DNA from: an uncultured Lachnospiraceae bacterium | Lineage (GTDB): Bacteria; Bacillota; Clostridia; Lachnospirales; Lachnospiraceae | Direction of reading: 5' to 3' | NCBI GenBank assembly: GCA_934352055.1 | Contig: CAKRJY010000006.1 | Span: forward strand, 65,084 to 129,083 | DNA length: 64,000 nt | Notes under the pieces: generated by a model | What the model saw: the letters and a program-made list of their open reading frames with translations, nothing else | Told to the model about the DNA's origin: nothing | Databases searched by the model: none | Made by a program: the position numbers and the translations under genes | Shown: one piece after another, positions 36,725-45,229 of the stretch | Layout: each line of letters opens with the position of its first letter | Numbering within the stretch: the stretch's first letter is position 1

Positions 36725-36788
36725 GTTGTAATCTCCTTTTCTCTCCGTAGGACGTTCCTTTTGACCTATATTCTTCTACAAGACAAAA

Positions 36789-37247
36789 CTACTGTGGATA
36801 TGTAAACTCCATGTTTGTCTGCTGTTTTAATACTTCCAAATACGTTGCACATTCTGTCTTTGCTGCTGTAATATCCAAATTGCGATAATTACCACATTCA
36901 ACGGCAGAAGCCCCAAATACCGGGCCGTCATGCTCTACAATCTGCTGCAAAACATGCTTTGTAATTTCAAAAACATGTTTGTCGTTGGCATTACGAACCA
37001 ACAGATAAAATCCTGTCTGGCATCCCATCGGTCCAAAATAAATCACATCCTCTGCAATTTCTGAATTTCTGATATAGGTTGCAAACATATGCTCTACCGA
37101 ATGCATCGTAAGGTCTGACATGTAATCCCCCATGTTCGGACGTCTTGTACGCATATCATATGTTGTAATATCACCATCCACGCGGGAAATATAAAATCCC
37201 GGCACTAAAATATCATGGTTAATTGTAAAACTCTTGATTCTTTCCAT
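36789..37247 (-). CDS. luxS: S-ribosylhomocysteine lyase
   Basis: LuxS splits S-ribosylhomocysteine into homocysteine and DPD, the precursor of the AI-2 signal. The 152-residue protein has the metal-binding HSVEHMFATYIR motif (HxxEH), the catalytic Cys of FGPMGCQTGFY and the distal metal Cys in ECGNYRNLD. The ATG follows the stop of the ECF S-component gene after a single base, with GAGGAAG as the ribosome site. The order ECF S-component, luxS, mtnN suggests the transporter handles a compound of this cycle. Confidence 0.97.
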   Translation of the reverse strand: MERIKSFTINHDILVPGFYISRVDGDITTYDMRTRRPNMGDYMSDLTMHSVEHMFATYIRNSEIAEDVIYFGPMGCQTGFYLLVRNANDKHVFEITKHVLQQIVEHDGPVFGASAVECGNYRNLDITAAKTECATYLEVLKQQTNMEFTYPQ

Positions 37248-37248
37248 T

Positions 37249-37869
37249 TTAATCTTCCTCCTGTAAAATCAATTTTGCCTTTTTTAGTGCCACCGTAATA
37301 ATACCCGTAAGAATTGTTGCAGAAATCATTTCAAATACTGCATTTACTCCTACAAACGCACAAATAAAGACAATGACGTTACGTCCGCCAATTAAGTTCT
37401 GCACATATTCTGTATTGCCAAATAATACGACAAGTGCTGTCATAAAGAACACTGTGTTCAAAAATGCTGACAAAAAACCGGTAATATACCCGGAAAGTGT
37501 CGTATTTTTTGTTGCTTTACGAAGACCTTTAAAAATGTAGCCCAAAAGCAAGCCATCTAAAAATCTTGGTACAAATCTCTGAATAAAGGCAAGCAACGGA
37601 TTGATACTAAAAAGCATTGCCCCCATGGCACTGACACCGCCGACACCAATACACTGTCCAAAGCTCGTCAATCCAAATACTGCTCCTAAAATAGCTCCCC
37701 CCAAAGGTCCACAGGAAATTGCCCCAATTGCAACCGGAATCATATTAAAAGTAATCGCAAGTGGTCCGATATTGAGATAACCAAGTGGCGTATACGCCAT
37801 AAGAATCAATACAGCAATCATCAATCCTAAAATTGTAAGTTGTTTTGTCGTTAATTTTTTCTTTTTCAT
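37249..37869 (-). CDS. ECF transporter S-component (substrate unknown)
   Basis: The 206-residue integral membrane protein with six predicted helices matches S-components of energy-coupling factor vitamin transporters (TPLGYLNIGPLAITFNMIPVAIGA, GPLGGAILGAVFGLTSF). The general EcfA/T module is not in the window, so it would be of the shared type. I start at the ATG at 37869, after AAGGATAAAGGAT. Pantothenate-type carriers share this pattern, but the position directly before luxS (one-base gap) hints at a methionine-cycle or AI-2-related compound. Substrate is unproven. Confidence 0.88.
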   Translation of the reverse strand: MKKKKLTTKQLTILGLMIAVLILMAYTPLGYLNIGPLAITFNMIPVAIGAISCGPLGGAILGAVFGLTSFGQCIGVGGVSAMGAMLFSINPLLAFIQRFVPRFLDGLLLGYIFKGLRKATKNTTLSGYITGFLSAFLNTVFFMTALVVLFGNTEYVQNLIGGRNVIVFICAFVGVNAVFEMISATILTGIITVALKKAKLILQEED

Positions 37870-37917
37870 ATCCTTTATCCTTATAATCATAATTTTGGTT
37901 GGCATTTACCACCTTTG

Positions 37918-37946
37918 ATAGTACCACAGCCGACAAGACGCCGCAA
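37918..37946 (-). promoter_or_regulatory. Promoter of the ECF-luxS-mtnN-sensor operon
   Basis: On the minus strand TTGCGG (37946-37941), a 17-bp spacer and TACTAT (37923-37918) lie about 50 bp before the S-component ATG. No SAM or SAH riboswitch was seen in the leader. Confidence 0.5.
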
Positions 37947-38060
37947 GAAATAAGTGCGCACAAACACATCGTTTTATGATATGATGGTAATGCTGTTTTT
38001 GCAGCAGTTTTATGAGATACTATTTTTAATCTTAGTTTTACAGAAAGATACGAGTTATTT

Positions 38061-38921
38061 ATGAATAAAAAATTTTTTCTTTGCGGCATTGCTGCCGTGA
38101 TCATTTTAGTTTCCATGGCATTTTACTGTACGCCAATCCATAAAAGTCTCCGCACCCTATTTGCCGGAGAATCTGTAGATACATCGGCTGTACAAGCTCC
38201 ATTATATGCCGGTATTTTCGCACAAACCTATCAATATAATCTTGGTATTGCTACCGGTGAAATCCCGATTGAAGTACCACCTTTTTTCGAAGAAGATGTA
38301 TACACTTTCTTACAAGGACACCGCGCCTGGGAAAGTAATGCCACCTGGTCTGGAGAATGGTGCATGAAGTATGCCAAAGGACAGTATTTCAGTGGATTTG
38401 GATGTGGCTTCTGTTGTGTTGCCAACGTCTATTCCACACTTTCCCCTTATACCTGTTCTCCACTAGATGTCTACGATTATGCTTATAAAGAAACTGGTTA
38501 TACACCAAGCAAGGCCAATTCAGCATTGGACTGGGGAAATATGAAAGTCATTTTAAAAGATTTGGGAATGTCTTGTGATGTTTATTATAAAGATGATAGT
38601 TATGAAGCTTTTCGCGATCAGATTAGAAGCGCGAAGATGGCGATTACATTAGTAAGCAGTGCTAACGACGACCGGCTCTGGCAAAAAGTACCCGGACACT
38701 ATGTTACGGTCTGTCTGTATGATGCCAGCGACGACACGGTATTATTAGGTGATCCCGGATCTCCTACCAACAACCGGACGCGTGTCCCATTAACTTACAT
38801 TTATGACGCATTAAAAACCACGAGTAAATTTCAATATCTACTCGTGGATGATTACACCGAAGCAAATAACCAGTGGTTACATGATGGAATCGATGAAGTA
38901 TGGAATGCCCCTGCAAATTAG
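38061..38921 (+). CDS. Secreted C39-like papain-fold peptidase
   Basis: The 286-residue protein has an N-terminal signal or anchor helix (residues 5-22). The catalytic region reads FGCGFCCVANVYSTL (Cys nucleophile), PGHYVTVCLYD (His) and LLGDPGS (Asp), the order of C39-type bacteriocin-processing or C39_2 wall-associated peptidases. No ABC transporter is fused or adjacent, so it acts outside the cell, perhaps on peptides or wall. It is divergent from the luxS operon. A strong terminator follows. Confidence 0.85.
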   Translation: MNKKFFLCGIAAVIILVSMAFYCTPIHKSLRTLFAGESVDTSAVQAPLYAGIFAQTYQYNLGIATGEIPIEVPPFFEEDVYTFLQGHRAWESNATWSGEWCMKYAKGQYFSGFGCGFCCVANVYSTLSPYTCSPLDVYDYAYKETGYTPSKANSALDWGNMKVILKDLGMSCDVYYKDDSYEAFRDQIRSAKMAITLVSSANDDRLWQKVPGHYVTVCLYDASDDTVLLGDPGSPTNNRTRVPLTYIYDALKTTSKFQYLLVDDYTEANNQWLHDGIDEVWNAPAN

Positions 38922-38935
38922 GGCATTCCTTTTTT
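38902..38935. terminator. Terminator after the C39-like gene
   Basis: GGAATGCCC / GGGCATTCC, a ten-base loop and a six-T run on the plus strand. The convergent GGDEF gene (stop at 38934) reaches the same hairpin. Confidence 0.88.
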
Positions 38936-40364
38936 ATCTTCTTCTGTCTCTACCCGGCTGCCGATAATAATGCGCTTTACACGCATACATTCTCTGGTCT
39001 GCAAGTTTTGAAACCTCGTGTATATTTTTCCATGCCTGTTCTGTACTATACACGTAGCCATAAGAAATACTCAGCGTATCCGCAAGTTCACCATGCCAAT
39101 TCTGTACACTTGTTTCAAATACCCGCAATACTTCTTCGAACTGCTGCACCTGTTTTGTCATACAAACGACAAATTCATCTCCACCAATTCTATATATCTC
39201 GCCATACGCACCGAATGTCTTCCTCATACATTCTGCTGCGGCAACGATCAATTCATCTCCTGCTGCATGACCACGGGAATCATTTACACGTTTCAAACCA
39301 TTTAAATCCAGAGAAATGTAAATCCATTCCTCATCTAGATCCAGCTTATTGATATCTTGTTCATATGCGTGCCTATTCAGACACTTCGTAAGTTCATCCG
39401 TATTCGATGTATAAATCAAAGCTTCTTTTTCAAACTTTTCTTTTAAGACTTTAGAAAGCATATATAACATACAGACTGATGCCACAATCAGATAAATTCC
39501 TACAATTAACGTAGCCAGCACACTGCTCTGCAAATAATATATGTTCTCTATGCTTACCGCAACGATATAATTATCATCCTGTTTCATAACGCATCTGCAG
39601 GCTTTTCCATCAATACGGACGCGTTCTGCTATTGATTGCTCCTTACCTACATTACTAGACGATATTCCAATTTCATCCAGCTTTTTGCCTTCTTTGCTGC
39701 TATCTGTAGCGCCTTTTATTATCTTTGTCTTCGCATCAGCGACATAAATCTCCATGCCCTCGTATACCGGCATATCCGCTACAACCATAGAAACCTGCGT
39801 CTGTTTCATTTCGGCAAGAAGACGTGTCGGTTTTATGCCCACCTGAATCATTTTGGTGCCATCTTCATTCCAGGTGATGGCATACATCATTTCCTTACCT
39901 TCTGCGGTATTAGGGGTAACTTCCTGACACATACTAAGCTCTTTATTTTCGAGCATAATCTTAAAATATTCCATCTGCTCACCGGAATCAAAACTATACC
40001 CAAAATATTGCGGCAACGTGCCACTATAAATACGCCCGGTTTCATCAAACAGATGTATCTCATCAATCGACATCAGACTTGCTATCTTTTGTAGTTCTTC
40101 TACATCATACTCTACCTGCGGCTTGGCATCTATAATATAAGATACGGATTTTGCCCGCACAATATATTCATCCATAAGCATCTGGACAAGTCCCTCTCTG
40201 TCCTTGTCATTTTCATCAAGCACAGTCGTAACACGATCAAGAAGCGCCTTTGACATTCTATATGCATTTTTGCCATTCACGTAATTCAGAATACTGATCT
40301 CCAGAAGTAATGCAACAGCAATAACAACCGTAGCCAATATTACCATTTTTCTCTTCTTTTTCAT
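38934..40364 (-). CDS. Cache-domain diguanylate cyclase (GGDEF)
   Basis: The 476-residue protein has one N-terminal helix, an extracellular region of about 250 residues that looks like a double-Cache sensor (KSVSYIIDAKPQ, IDEIHLFDETGRIYSG), a second membrane helix near residue 285, and a GGDEF domain with YRIGGDEFVVCM and the substrate block DLNGLKRVNDSRGH. The final block ADQRMYACKAHYY is complete, so it should be active. It is the third cyclase in the window. A small extracellular ligand is expected but unknown. Confidence 0.92.
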   Translation of the reverse strand: MKKKRKMVILATVVIAVALLLEISILNYVNGKNAYRMSKALLDRVTTVLDENDKDREGLVQMLMDEYIVRAKSVSYIIDAKPQVEYDVEELQKIASLMSIDEIHLFDETGRIYSGTLPQYFGYSFDSGEQMEYFKIMLENKELSMCQEVTPNTAEGKEMMYAITWNEDGTKMIQVGIKPTRLLAEMKQTQVSMVVADMPVYEGMEIYVADAKTKIIKGATDSSKEGKKLDEIGISSSNVGKEQSIAERVRIDGKACRCVMKQDDNYIVAVSIENIYYLQSSVLATLIVGIYLIVASVCMLYMLSKVLKEKFEKEALIYTSNTDELTKCLNRHAYEQDINKLDLDEEWIYISLDLNGLKRVNDSRGHAAGDELIVAAAECMRKTFGAYGEIYRIGGDEFVVCMTKQVQQFEEVLRVFETSVQNWHGELADTLSISYGYVYSTEQAWKNIHEVSKLADQRMYACKAHYYRQPGRDRRR

Positions 40365-40430
40365 GCCTTTATTATACCATATGCCCTAGGCTCTTGCATC
40401 CAATAAAAATCACTTTTTCCCTATGATAAA

Positions 40431-40460
40431 ATAACGCCCACCAAAATGATGAGCGTTACT
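40431..40460 (-). terminator. Terminator of ldh
   Basis: The imperfect stem AACGCTCA / TGGGCGTT is followed on the minus strand by TATTTTA, directly after the ldh stop. Confidence 0.65.
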
Positions 40461-40464
40461 TTTC

Positions 40465-41418
40465 TTATATTTCTATGGTCTCTAAAATTTTTTTTAAGGA
40501 ATCTGCAGATTCTTTCAGTTTTAATGCTTCCTCTCCATTGAGATTAATTGGAACATCAGACTCAATACCTTCTGCGCCTACAATCGCCGGCATACTAAGA
40601 GCCACACCGTCAATATCATACGAACCATGTATCATATGCGAAACCGGCAAAATTGATTTCTCATCGCGCATGATCACTTCGCATATTCTTTTTACAGACA
40701 TTGCGATGCCGTAATAGGTTGCATGTTTTCTGTTTATAATTTCATACGCACTGTTCTTTACCGCTGCTGCAATTTCCTGTGTATTTTCCTTATGCTTATA
40801 ATGACCTCGCATCTCGCACATTTCACTCAGTGGTACACCGGATACATTTGCAGATGACCATGCCACCACTTCACTATCTCCATGTTCGCCAATAATAAAT
40901 GCGTGTACACTACGGCTATCCACCGATAAATGTTCCCCTAATTTATATCGTAATCTTGCACTATCTAAAACCGTTCCGGAACCGATTACTCTGTTTTCCG
41001 GGAGACCGGATAATTTGATTGCTACCTGGGTAAGAATATCTACCGGATTTGCTACCACAAGCAGAATTCCTGCAAACTTTCTTTTTGCAATCTCCGGAAT
41101 AATGGATTTGAATATGGAAACATTCTTGTTCACAAGATCCATACGTGTCTCGCCCGGCTTTTGCCCTGCTCCTGCTGATATAATCACAATGGCTGCATCC
41201 GTTACATCATCATAACTTCCGGCATATATTTTCATCGGACTTGCAAAAGGTATTCCATGGCTGATATCCATTGCTTCCCCTTCCGCCTTATTCTTATCAG
41301 CATCAATCAGCGCAATTTCTGTAAACAAGCCACTCTGCATCAGTGCAAATACAGAGGCTGATCCCACAAAACCACATCCTATCATAACTGCTTTTTTTGA
41401 ATTTATAACATGTTTCAC
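40465..41418 (-). CDS. ldh: L-lactate dehydrogenase
   Basis: This 317-residue NAD-dependent enzyme reduces pyruvate to L-lactate. It has the Rossmann GCGFVGSASVFALM motif, the VIISAGAGQKPGETRMDL loop where Gln selects pyruvate over oxaloacetate, the substrate Arg in the DSARLRYKLG block, and the proton-relay His in IIGEHGDSEV. The promoter is almost perfect (41539-41567) and a 25-bp palindrome covers its start site. The same arrangement stands before the Fur/PerR-like gene at 44606, pointing to control by that regulator. Confidence 0.96.
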   Translation of the reverse strand: MKHVINSKKAVMIGCGFVGSASVFALMQSGLFTEIALIDADKNKAEGEAMDISHGIPFASPMKIYAGSYDDVTDAAIVIISAGAGQKPGETRMDLVNKNVSIFKSIIPEIAKRKFAGILLVVANPVDILTQVAIKLSGLPENRVIGSGTVLDSARLRYKLGEHLSVDSRSVHAFIIGEHGDSEVVAWSSANVSGVPLSEMCEMRGHYKHKENTQEIAAAVKNSAYEIINRKHATYYGIAMSVKRICEVIMRDEKSILPVSHMIHGSYDIDGVALSMPAIVGAEGIESDVPINLNGEEALKLKESADSLKKILETIEI

Positions 41419-41512
41419 CGTAATTTTCCTCCTTCATTTCTATATACCGTTCCCGTTTGGCTGGCAAGCTATTCTATTTGTAGAAATAACTATAGTTGTC
41501 TTACCTGGCTCT

Positions 41513-41537
41513 CTTATTAAGAACAATTCTCAATAAG
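41513..41537. promoter_or_regulatory. Fur/PerR-type operator at the ldh start site
   Basis: CTTATT.AGAA and TTCT.AATAAG are near-perfect inverted arms around a three-base centre. It begins one base after the -10 box and matches the palindrome before the Fur-family gene (45141-45165) at about 20 of 25 positions. Confidence 0.7.
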
Positions 41538-41538
41538 G

Positions 41539-41567
41539 ATTATATATTGCATTATATCATGTGTCAA
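41539..41567 (-). promoter_or_regulatory. ldh promoter
   Basis: Minus-strand TTGACA (41567-41562), a 17-bp spacer and TATAAT (41544-41539): a consensus sigma-A promoter. Confidence 0.85.
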
Positions 41568-41612
41568 TAAAAAAGCGGCAGTCCTGCATTGCATCTCACT
41601 ATAATTTTGTGT

Positions 41613-42092
41613 TTATTCTCCATCTGTAAGGTCTGCGAAAATGTTCGCAATATGTGTCGATACGATGCCTTCACACACGGTTTCAAACAAAATATTGAGC
41701 GTATCCTCTACCAGCTCACACTCGGACAGTTCCACTTCATATTGTTTTGCCATCGCTTTGATGACTTCCACTTTTTCTGCATCATGTTCCACGGAAATTA
41801 CATCCTCAAACATATCGGTGTAATATTTTTCAACAAACTTTCGTTTACTCAAAACTTCTTCTTCACTAGAGCATGTCGTCAATACGTAAAGCTTTGCGCC
41901 CTCTCTTTTTCTTTTCCGTGCATAATCTTTTACCGCCTTGATGGGCTTACAGTACGCATATATATTCTCACCATATTCTTTACAATATACATGCCATGCA
42001 TCCTCGCTCATACCAATCTGTAGTTTTCCATTCACCATATATTGCGGAGCGCTAAGCGTACCATCTACATCAAAAAAAGCTAATTTTATCAT
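41613..42092 (-). CDS. Small HAD-superfamily hydrolase-like protein
   Basis: The 159-residue protein starts with HAD motif I (LAFFDVDGTLSAP) and has a likely motif II (YVLTTCSS) and a late acidic stretch (ELVEDTLN). A cap domain is lacking. The start at 42092 is taken because motif I must be N-terminal; the ribosome site AAAGGAT is rather far (14 bases). It lies 20 bp after the stop of the TIM-barrel-like gene and may be co-transcribed with it. Substrate unknown. Confidence 0.8.
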   Translation of the reverse strand: MIKLAFFDVDGTLSAPQYMVNGKLQIGMSEDAWHVYCKEYGENIYAYCKPIKAVKDYARKRKREGAKLYVLTTCSSEEEVLSKRKFVEKYYTDMFEDVISVEHDAEKVEVIKAMAKQYEVELSECELVEDTLNILFETVCEGIVSTHIANIFADLTDGE

Positions 42093-42111
42093 AAGCTGTG
42101 ATTTATCCTTT

Positions 42112-43032
42112 CTATCGCAACAGCGAAACTGCCATTCTTCGATACGTATGACGTTTTCCACGAATAGCTACGCTATATGCCATAATATTCTCCGGCAATG
42201 CCATTCCCATATAACCACTATCACCGATATGATGAATATCTGCACCAGCCATCTTACACATAAGAGCAATTTGACGAATCGTATCTTCATCCGCGCCTTC
42301 TTGTGATGTTCCAATCGTCGTCATCGCAAGTGCACCCATTTCATGCGCTCTCTTTATCAGCTTTGCTGCATATTCCATAGAAATACCCGGAACTGTCCCC
42401 GGCGCCGGAAGCAAAATCACATCTGCACCAGCATCTACAAATGATTCCACTTCATTCTCTGTCAGAATTTTTTCTCCCGCTTCCGAAAGAATACCAGATG
42501 CGTGCATCTTTCCCGCTGTAAGAATAACACGGTCGCCCACTGCTTCTTTTAGCTGGGAAAGCGCCTGTATAATTGCATCATTCTCTACGCCCACGCCAGG
42601 ATTTCCTGTCAAAACGATCATATCCACGCCCATATCCGCAGCTTTTTTTGCATTTTCCGGTGTTGCCTGACGACCTTTTGTCAAATCCCAGACAGAGGAT
42701 TGCGCACTATTTTTTATCGCTGCCGGCTCTAAATTGATTGCAACCATTCTTCCCGTAAGACGTTTTACCTCACGAACCACATCTTCCGGTGGCACTTGTG
42801 GCAAGTCTTGGATCACAGGTTCATTTACGTCGAAGACATTTAGCATTATCAAATCTGCGCCAAGAGATGTGACAAATTCTGCATTTGTTATATCAACCAG
42901 CATCGGCGTTACCGTTCCTATGGTTTCTGCCGCAAGAGTTCTCCCCTCGCTATCTGCAATGGATGTCAGCAGTTGCTGTTTATTGTAGGAAACCAATTCC
43001 CTGGCCGTTGTATCTATGAGTCGTTTGGTCAT
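42112..43032 (-). CDS. TIM-barrel-like protein of unknown function
   Basis: The 306-residue protein reads like a beta/alpha barrel related to phosphate-sugar-binding enzymes: SIADSEGRTLAAETIG near the start, GADLIMLNVFDVNEP, MIVLTGNPGVGV, and a C-terminal ADVILLPAPGTVPG and AMTTIGTSQEGAD that would form a phosphate site. I do not recognise a characterised family; some homologues are labelled loosely as HAD-like in databases, which the sequence does not support. The ribosome site is GAGGATAC. It precedes the small HAD gene, and a strong terminator separates it from the upstream MCP. Confidence 0.75.
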   Translation of the reverse strand: MTKRLIDTTARELVSYNKQQLLTSIADSEGRTLAAETIGTVTPMLVDITNAEFVTSLGADLIMLNVFDVNEPVIQDLPQVPPEDVVREVKRLTGRMVAINLEPAAIKNSAQSSVWDLTKGRQATPENAKKAADMGVDMIVLTGNPGVGVENDAIIQALSQLKEAVGDRVILTAGKMHASGILSEAGEKILTENEVESFVDAGADVILLPAPGTVPGISMEYAAKLIKRAHEMGALAMTTIGTSQEGADEDTIRQIALMCKMAGADIHHIGDSGYMGMALPENIMAYSVAIRGKRHTYRRMAVSLLR

Positions 43033-43071
43033 GAAGTATCCTCCTCTTTCTTTTTATTTTATATTAGTTCC

Positions 43072-43098
43072 AAAAACCACCGGCTAAGCCGGTGGTTT
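43072..43098. terminator. Terminator between the MCP gene and the TIM-barrel-like gene
   Basis: AAAACCACCGGC / GCCGGTGGTTTT (12-bp arms, short loop) follows the minus-strand MCP stop. Confidence 0.88.
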
Positions 43099-43111
43099 TG
43101 ATTCGTTCGTT

Positions 43112-44548
43112 TTATACTTTCTCAAATTTCGCCACTTCATCTGACAAGTTCTCTGAAAGATTCTTATTTTCATCCGCCTGTGTCGTAATTGTTGAAATCG
43201 CTGTCACAAGCTGCGCAATTTCTTCTGCGACATTGGTAACACCTTTCGCAGATTCTTCGATTGCGATTGAAATATTATTGATACCCTCATTCATGTCATT
43301 CATCTTAGTCACACTATCCTTTGACATGATTGCAAACTCATTAAAGGAATTACTTGCCTGGTCTGTATCCGCTTCGTAATTTCCAATAATTTTCACGAAA
43401 TTATCATAATCCTCCGCCACATCTGAAAGAACAAATCGTATCATTTCGGTCGCGTTTCCAGAAAGATCTGTCACTGCTCCAATAACCTTTGTGCTGATTT
43501 CCTGAATATTGTTTGCGGTTTCACGCGAATCATCGGCAAGCTGTCGTATTTCATCCGCCACAACTGCAAATCCCTTACCTGCTTCTCCAGCTCTTGCTGC
43601 CTCAATAGATGCATTTAATGCAAGAAGATTGGTCTGCGCGGCAATATTTAAAATCTTCTCCGTCAGTTCTGAAATCTCATTTACAGACTTCGAGGCTTCT
43701 ACCGCATCAACAACACCCTTCTGAATGCCACCAAATGTTTCTACTGTCTTTTCCTTCGATGCCATCGCGTCTTTGTAGCTGTCTTCTGCCACCGTCTTTA
43801 CTTTATGTAACTTCATCGCAGAATCTTTTGCATCTTCATTCATGCCTGACATTTTTTCTAACAAATCATTACATCCCTGTGCCAAATCATACAGTGATGC
43901 TGATACTTCTTCCATAGAAGCTGCCAGTTCTTCGGAAGCTGCACTTACATTGGATGCATTCATATTAGAAGATTCCGCTTCCTCTTGCACAAGATAAGAA
44001 GAATCTTTCATATCCTTTGATGCACTCTGAATCTTTACCATCAAGCCTTGCAGTGTGTCAATAAAATGATTTACACCATTTGCCAACTGTCCGATTTCAT
44101 CTTCGGTCTTATCAAATACTCTTAAGGTAAGATCCCCTTGTCCAGATTCGATTCCAAGAATAATATCATCCAAGTCCTTCTTTGCAAGTTTTGCTGGACG
44201 CACAATGGACTTATTAACAACCAAAGAAAGAAGCACAATGACAAGTACATCAACAACTACAAGTACAATATCAAACGTAACAGTTCCATCCACCTTAATA
44301 TTGCTCTTATCAATTGCATGTGTAACTTCTGTCTTAGCAGTTTCAAGTGTCTCTGTGTCGTTATTCTCTACTGCCTCTTCATACTGGTTAAACTGCTCTG
44401 TTATAACGCTGTTTCTTCGGCTGATTTCCCGCAAAGCAGCCAAATTCAATACTGTAATCAGCACTGTAAAAACGCCCAAAACCACCAGCATACCAATCAG
44501 TTTTCTTCCCAAACTTTTTTTCTTTTTCATGCTATCGCCCGCTTTCAT
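43112..44548 (-). CDS. Methyl-accepting chemotaxis protein, short sensor region
   Basis: The 478-residue receptor has helices at about residues 14-33 and 88-108 with only some 50 residues outside, then a HAMP domain and a signalling coiled coil with the hairpin tip EISELTEKILNIAAQTNLLALNASIEAARAGE (shown in part). The Asn-rich insert ESSNMNASNVSAASEEL is typical. The tiny outer part suggests sensing of membrane state or of a cytoplasmic cue. An alternative ATG at 44530 exists; neither has a strong ribosome site. Confidence 0.93.
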   Translation of the reverse strand: MKAGDSMKKKKSLGRKLIGMLVVLGVFTVLITVLNLAALREISRRNSVITEQFNQYEEAVENNDTETLETAKTEVTHAIDKSNIKVDGTVTFDIVLVVVDVLVIVLLSLVVNKSIVRPAKLAKKDLDDIILGIESGQGDLTLRVFDKTEDEIGQLANGVNHFIDTLQGLMVKIQSASKDMKDSSYLVQEEAESSNMNASNVSAASEELAASMEEVSASLYDLAQGCNDLLEKMSGMNEDAKDSAMKLHKVKTVAEDSYKDAMASKEKTVETFGGIQKGVVDAVEASKSVNEISELTEKILNIAAQTNLLALNASIEAARAGEAGKGFAVVADEIRQLADDSRETANNIQEISTKVIGAVTDLSGNATEMIRFVLSDVAEDYDNFVKIIGNYEADTDQASNSFNEFAIMSKDSVTKMNDMNEGINNISIAIEESAKGVTNVAEEIAQLVTAISTITTQADENKNLSENLSDEVAKFEKV

Positions 44549-44605
44549 AAAATATCTTTATATTACAAGTTAATACTAACACATAGTTCGACATTTCGTA
44601 ACAAA

Positions 44606-45004
44606 TTATGATAAATGCAATGCACTCTCTCTGCAATTTTTACAGATTCCCTTAAAAGCAATATCATAGCTTAGGAATTCCATTCCATGCGTATCACGAA
44701 TTTTTTCAAACAACTCTCCTATTTCTTCCATATCCACATCTGAAACTTCTCCACATTTGATGCATCTTACATGGTAGTGATTCTTTAACGTAAAATCGTA
44801 CTGATTCGGTCCGTCCGCCACTTCCACCTTACGAATTTCGCCTTCTTCTGCCAAAATTTCCAGATTTCTATATACCGTCCCCTTTCCTATTTGGGGATAT
44901 TTTTTCTTGATAAAATCGTATACATCATTTGCAGTAACATGCCTTTTCATCTCATATACAGCATCTCTTACCAATTCCTTCTGCCTTGTATTTCTTCTTA
45001 TCAT
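44606..45004 (-). CDS. Fur-family regulator, PerR-like
   Basis: The 132-residue metalloregulator has the Fur winged helix (TANDVYDFIKKKYPQIGKGTVYRNLEIL), the metal-sensing DFTLKNHYHVRCIKCGEVSDVD segment with the His and Asp ligands expected for PerR, and two CxxC pairs (CIKC, CKNC) for structural zinc. PerR senses peroxide through metal-catalysed oxidation. Its own promoter (45167-45195) is followed by a 25-bp palindrome that also lies at the ldh promoter, so self-repression and control of ldh are likely. Fur or Zur roles cannot be excluded. Confidence 0.92.
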   Translation of the reverse strand: MIRRNTRQKELVRDAVYEMKRHVTANDVYDFIKKKYPQIGKGTVYRNLEILAEEGEIRKVEVADGPNQYDFTLKNHYHVRCIKCGEVSDVDMEEIGELFEKIRDTHGMEFLSYDIAFKGICKNCRESALHLS

Positions 45005-45140
45005 CTGTCCCCCTCATTTATCTTCTCTCTACTCACGCATCAAATACCCTCGGCTGCCTGCCGTTCTATTTTTCTTTTTCTTATGAGCTTGTCTTTCTGT
45101 ACTTCTCATAGTTTCCTCATTTGTATTTTATTTCATTCAA

Positions 45141-45165
45141 TTTATTAAGAACCAGTCTTAATAAG
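45141..45165. promoter_or_regulatory. Fur/PerR-type operator at the fur/perR start site
   Basis: TTATTAAGA and TCTTAATAA are perfect 9-bp arms around ACCAG. It starts one base after the -10 box, exactly as at ldh. Confidence 0.72.
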
Positions 45166-45166
45166 C

Positions 45167-45195
45167 ATTATATTATCTTAAAACAACCACGTCAA
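45167..45195 (-). promoter_or_regulatory. Promoter of the Fur/PerR-like gene
   Basis: Minus-strand TTGACG (45195-45190), a 17-bp spacer and TATAAT (45172-45167). Confidence 0.8.
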
Positions 45196-45229
45196 ATACA
45201 TTCGAGAAAGCCCGCTGTATTCTCATGCC

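Noticed and set aside
37870..38060. SAM or SAH riboswitch before the luxS operon
   Set aside because: No matching core was seen; only a sigma-A-like promoter.
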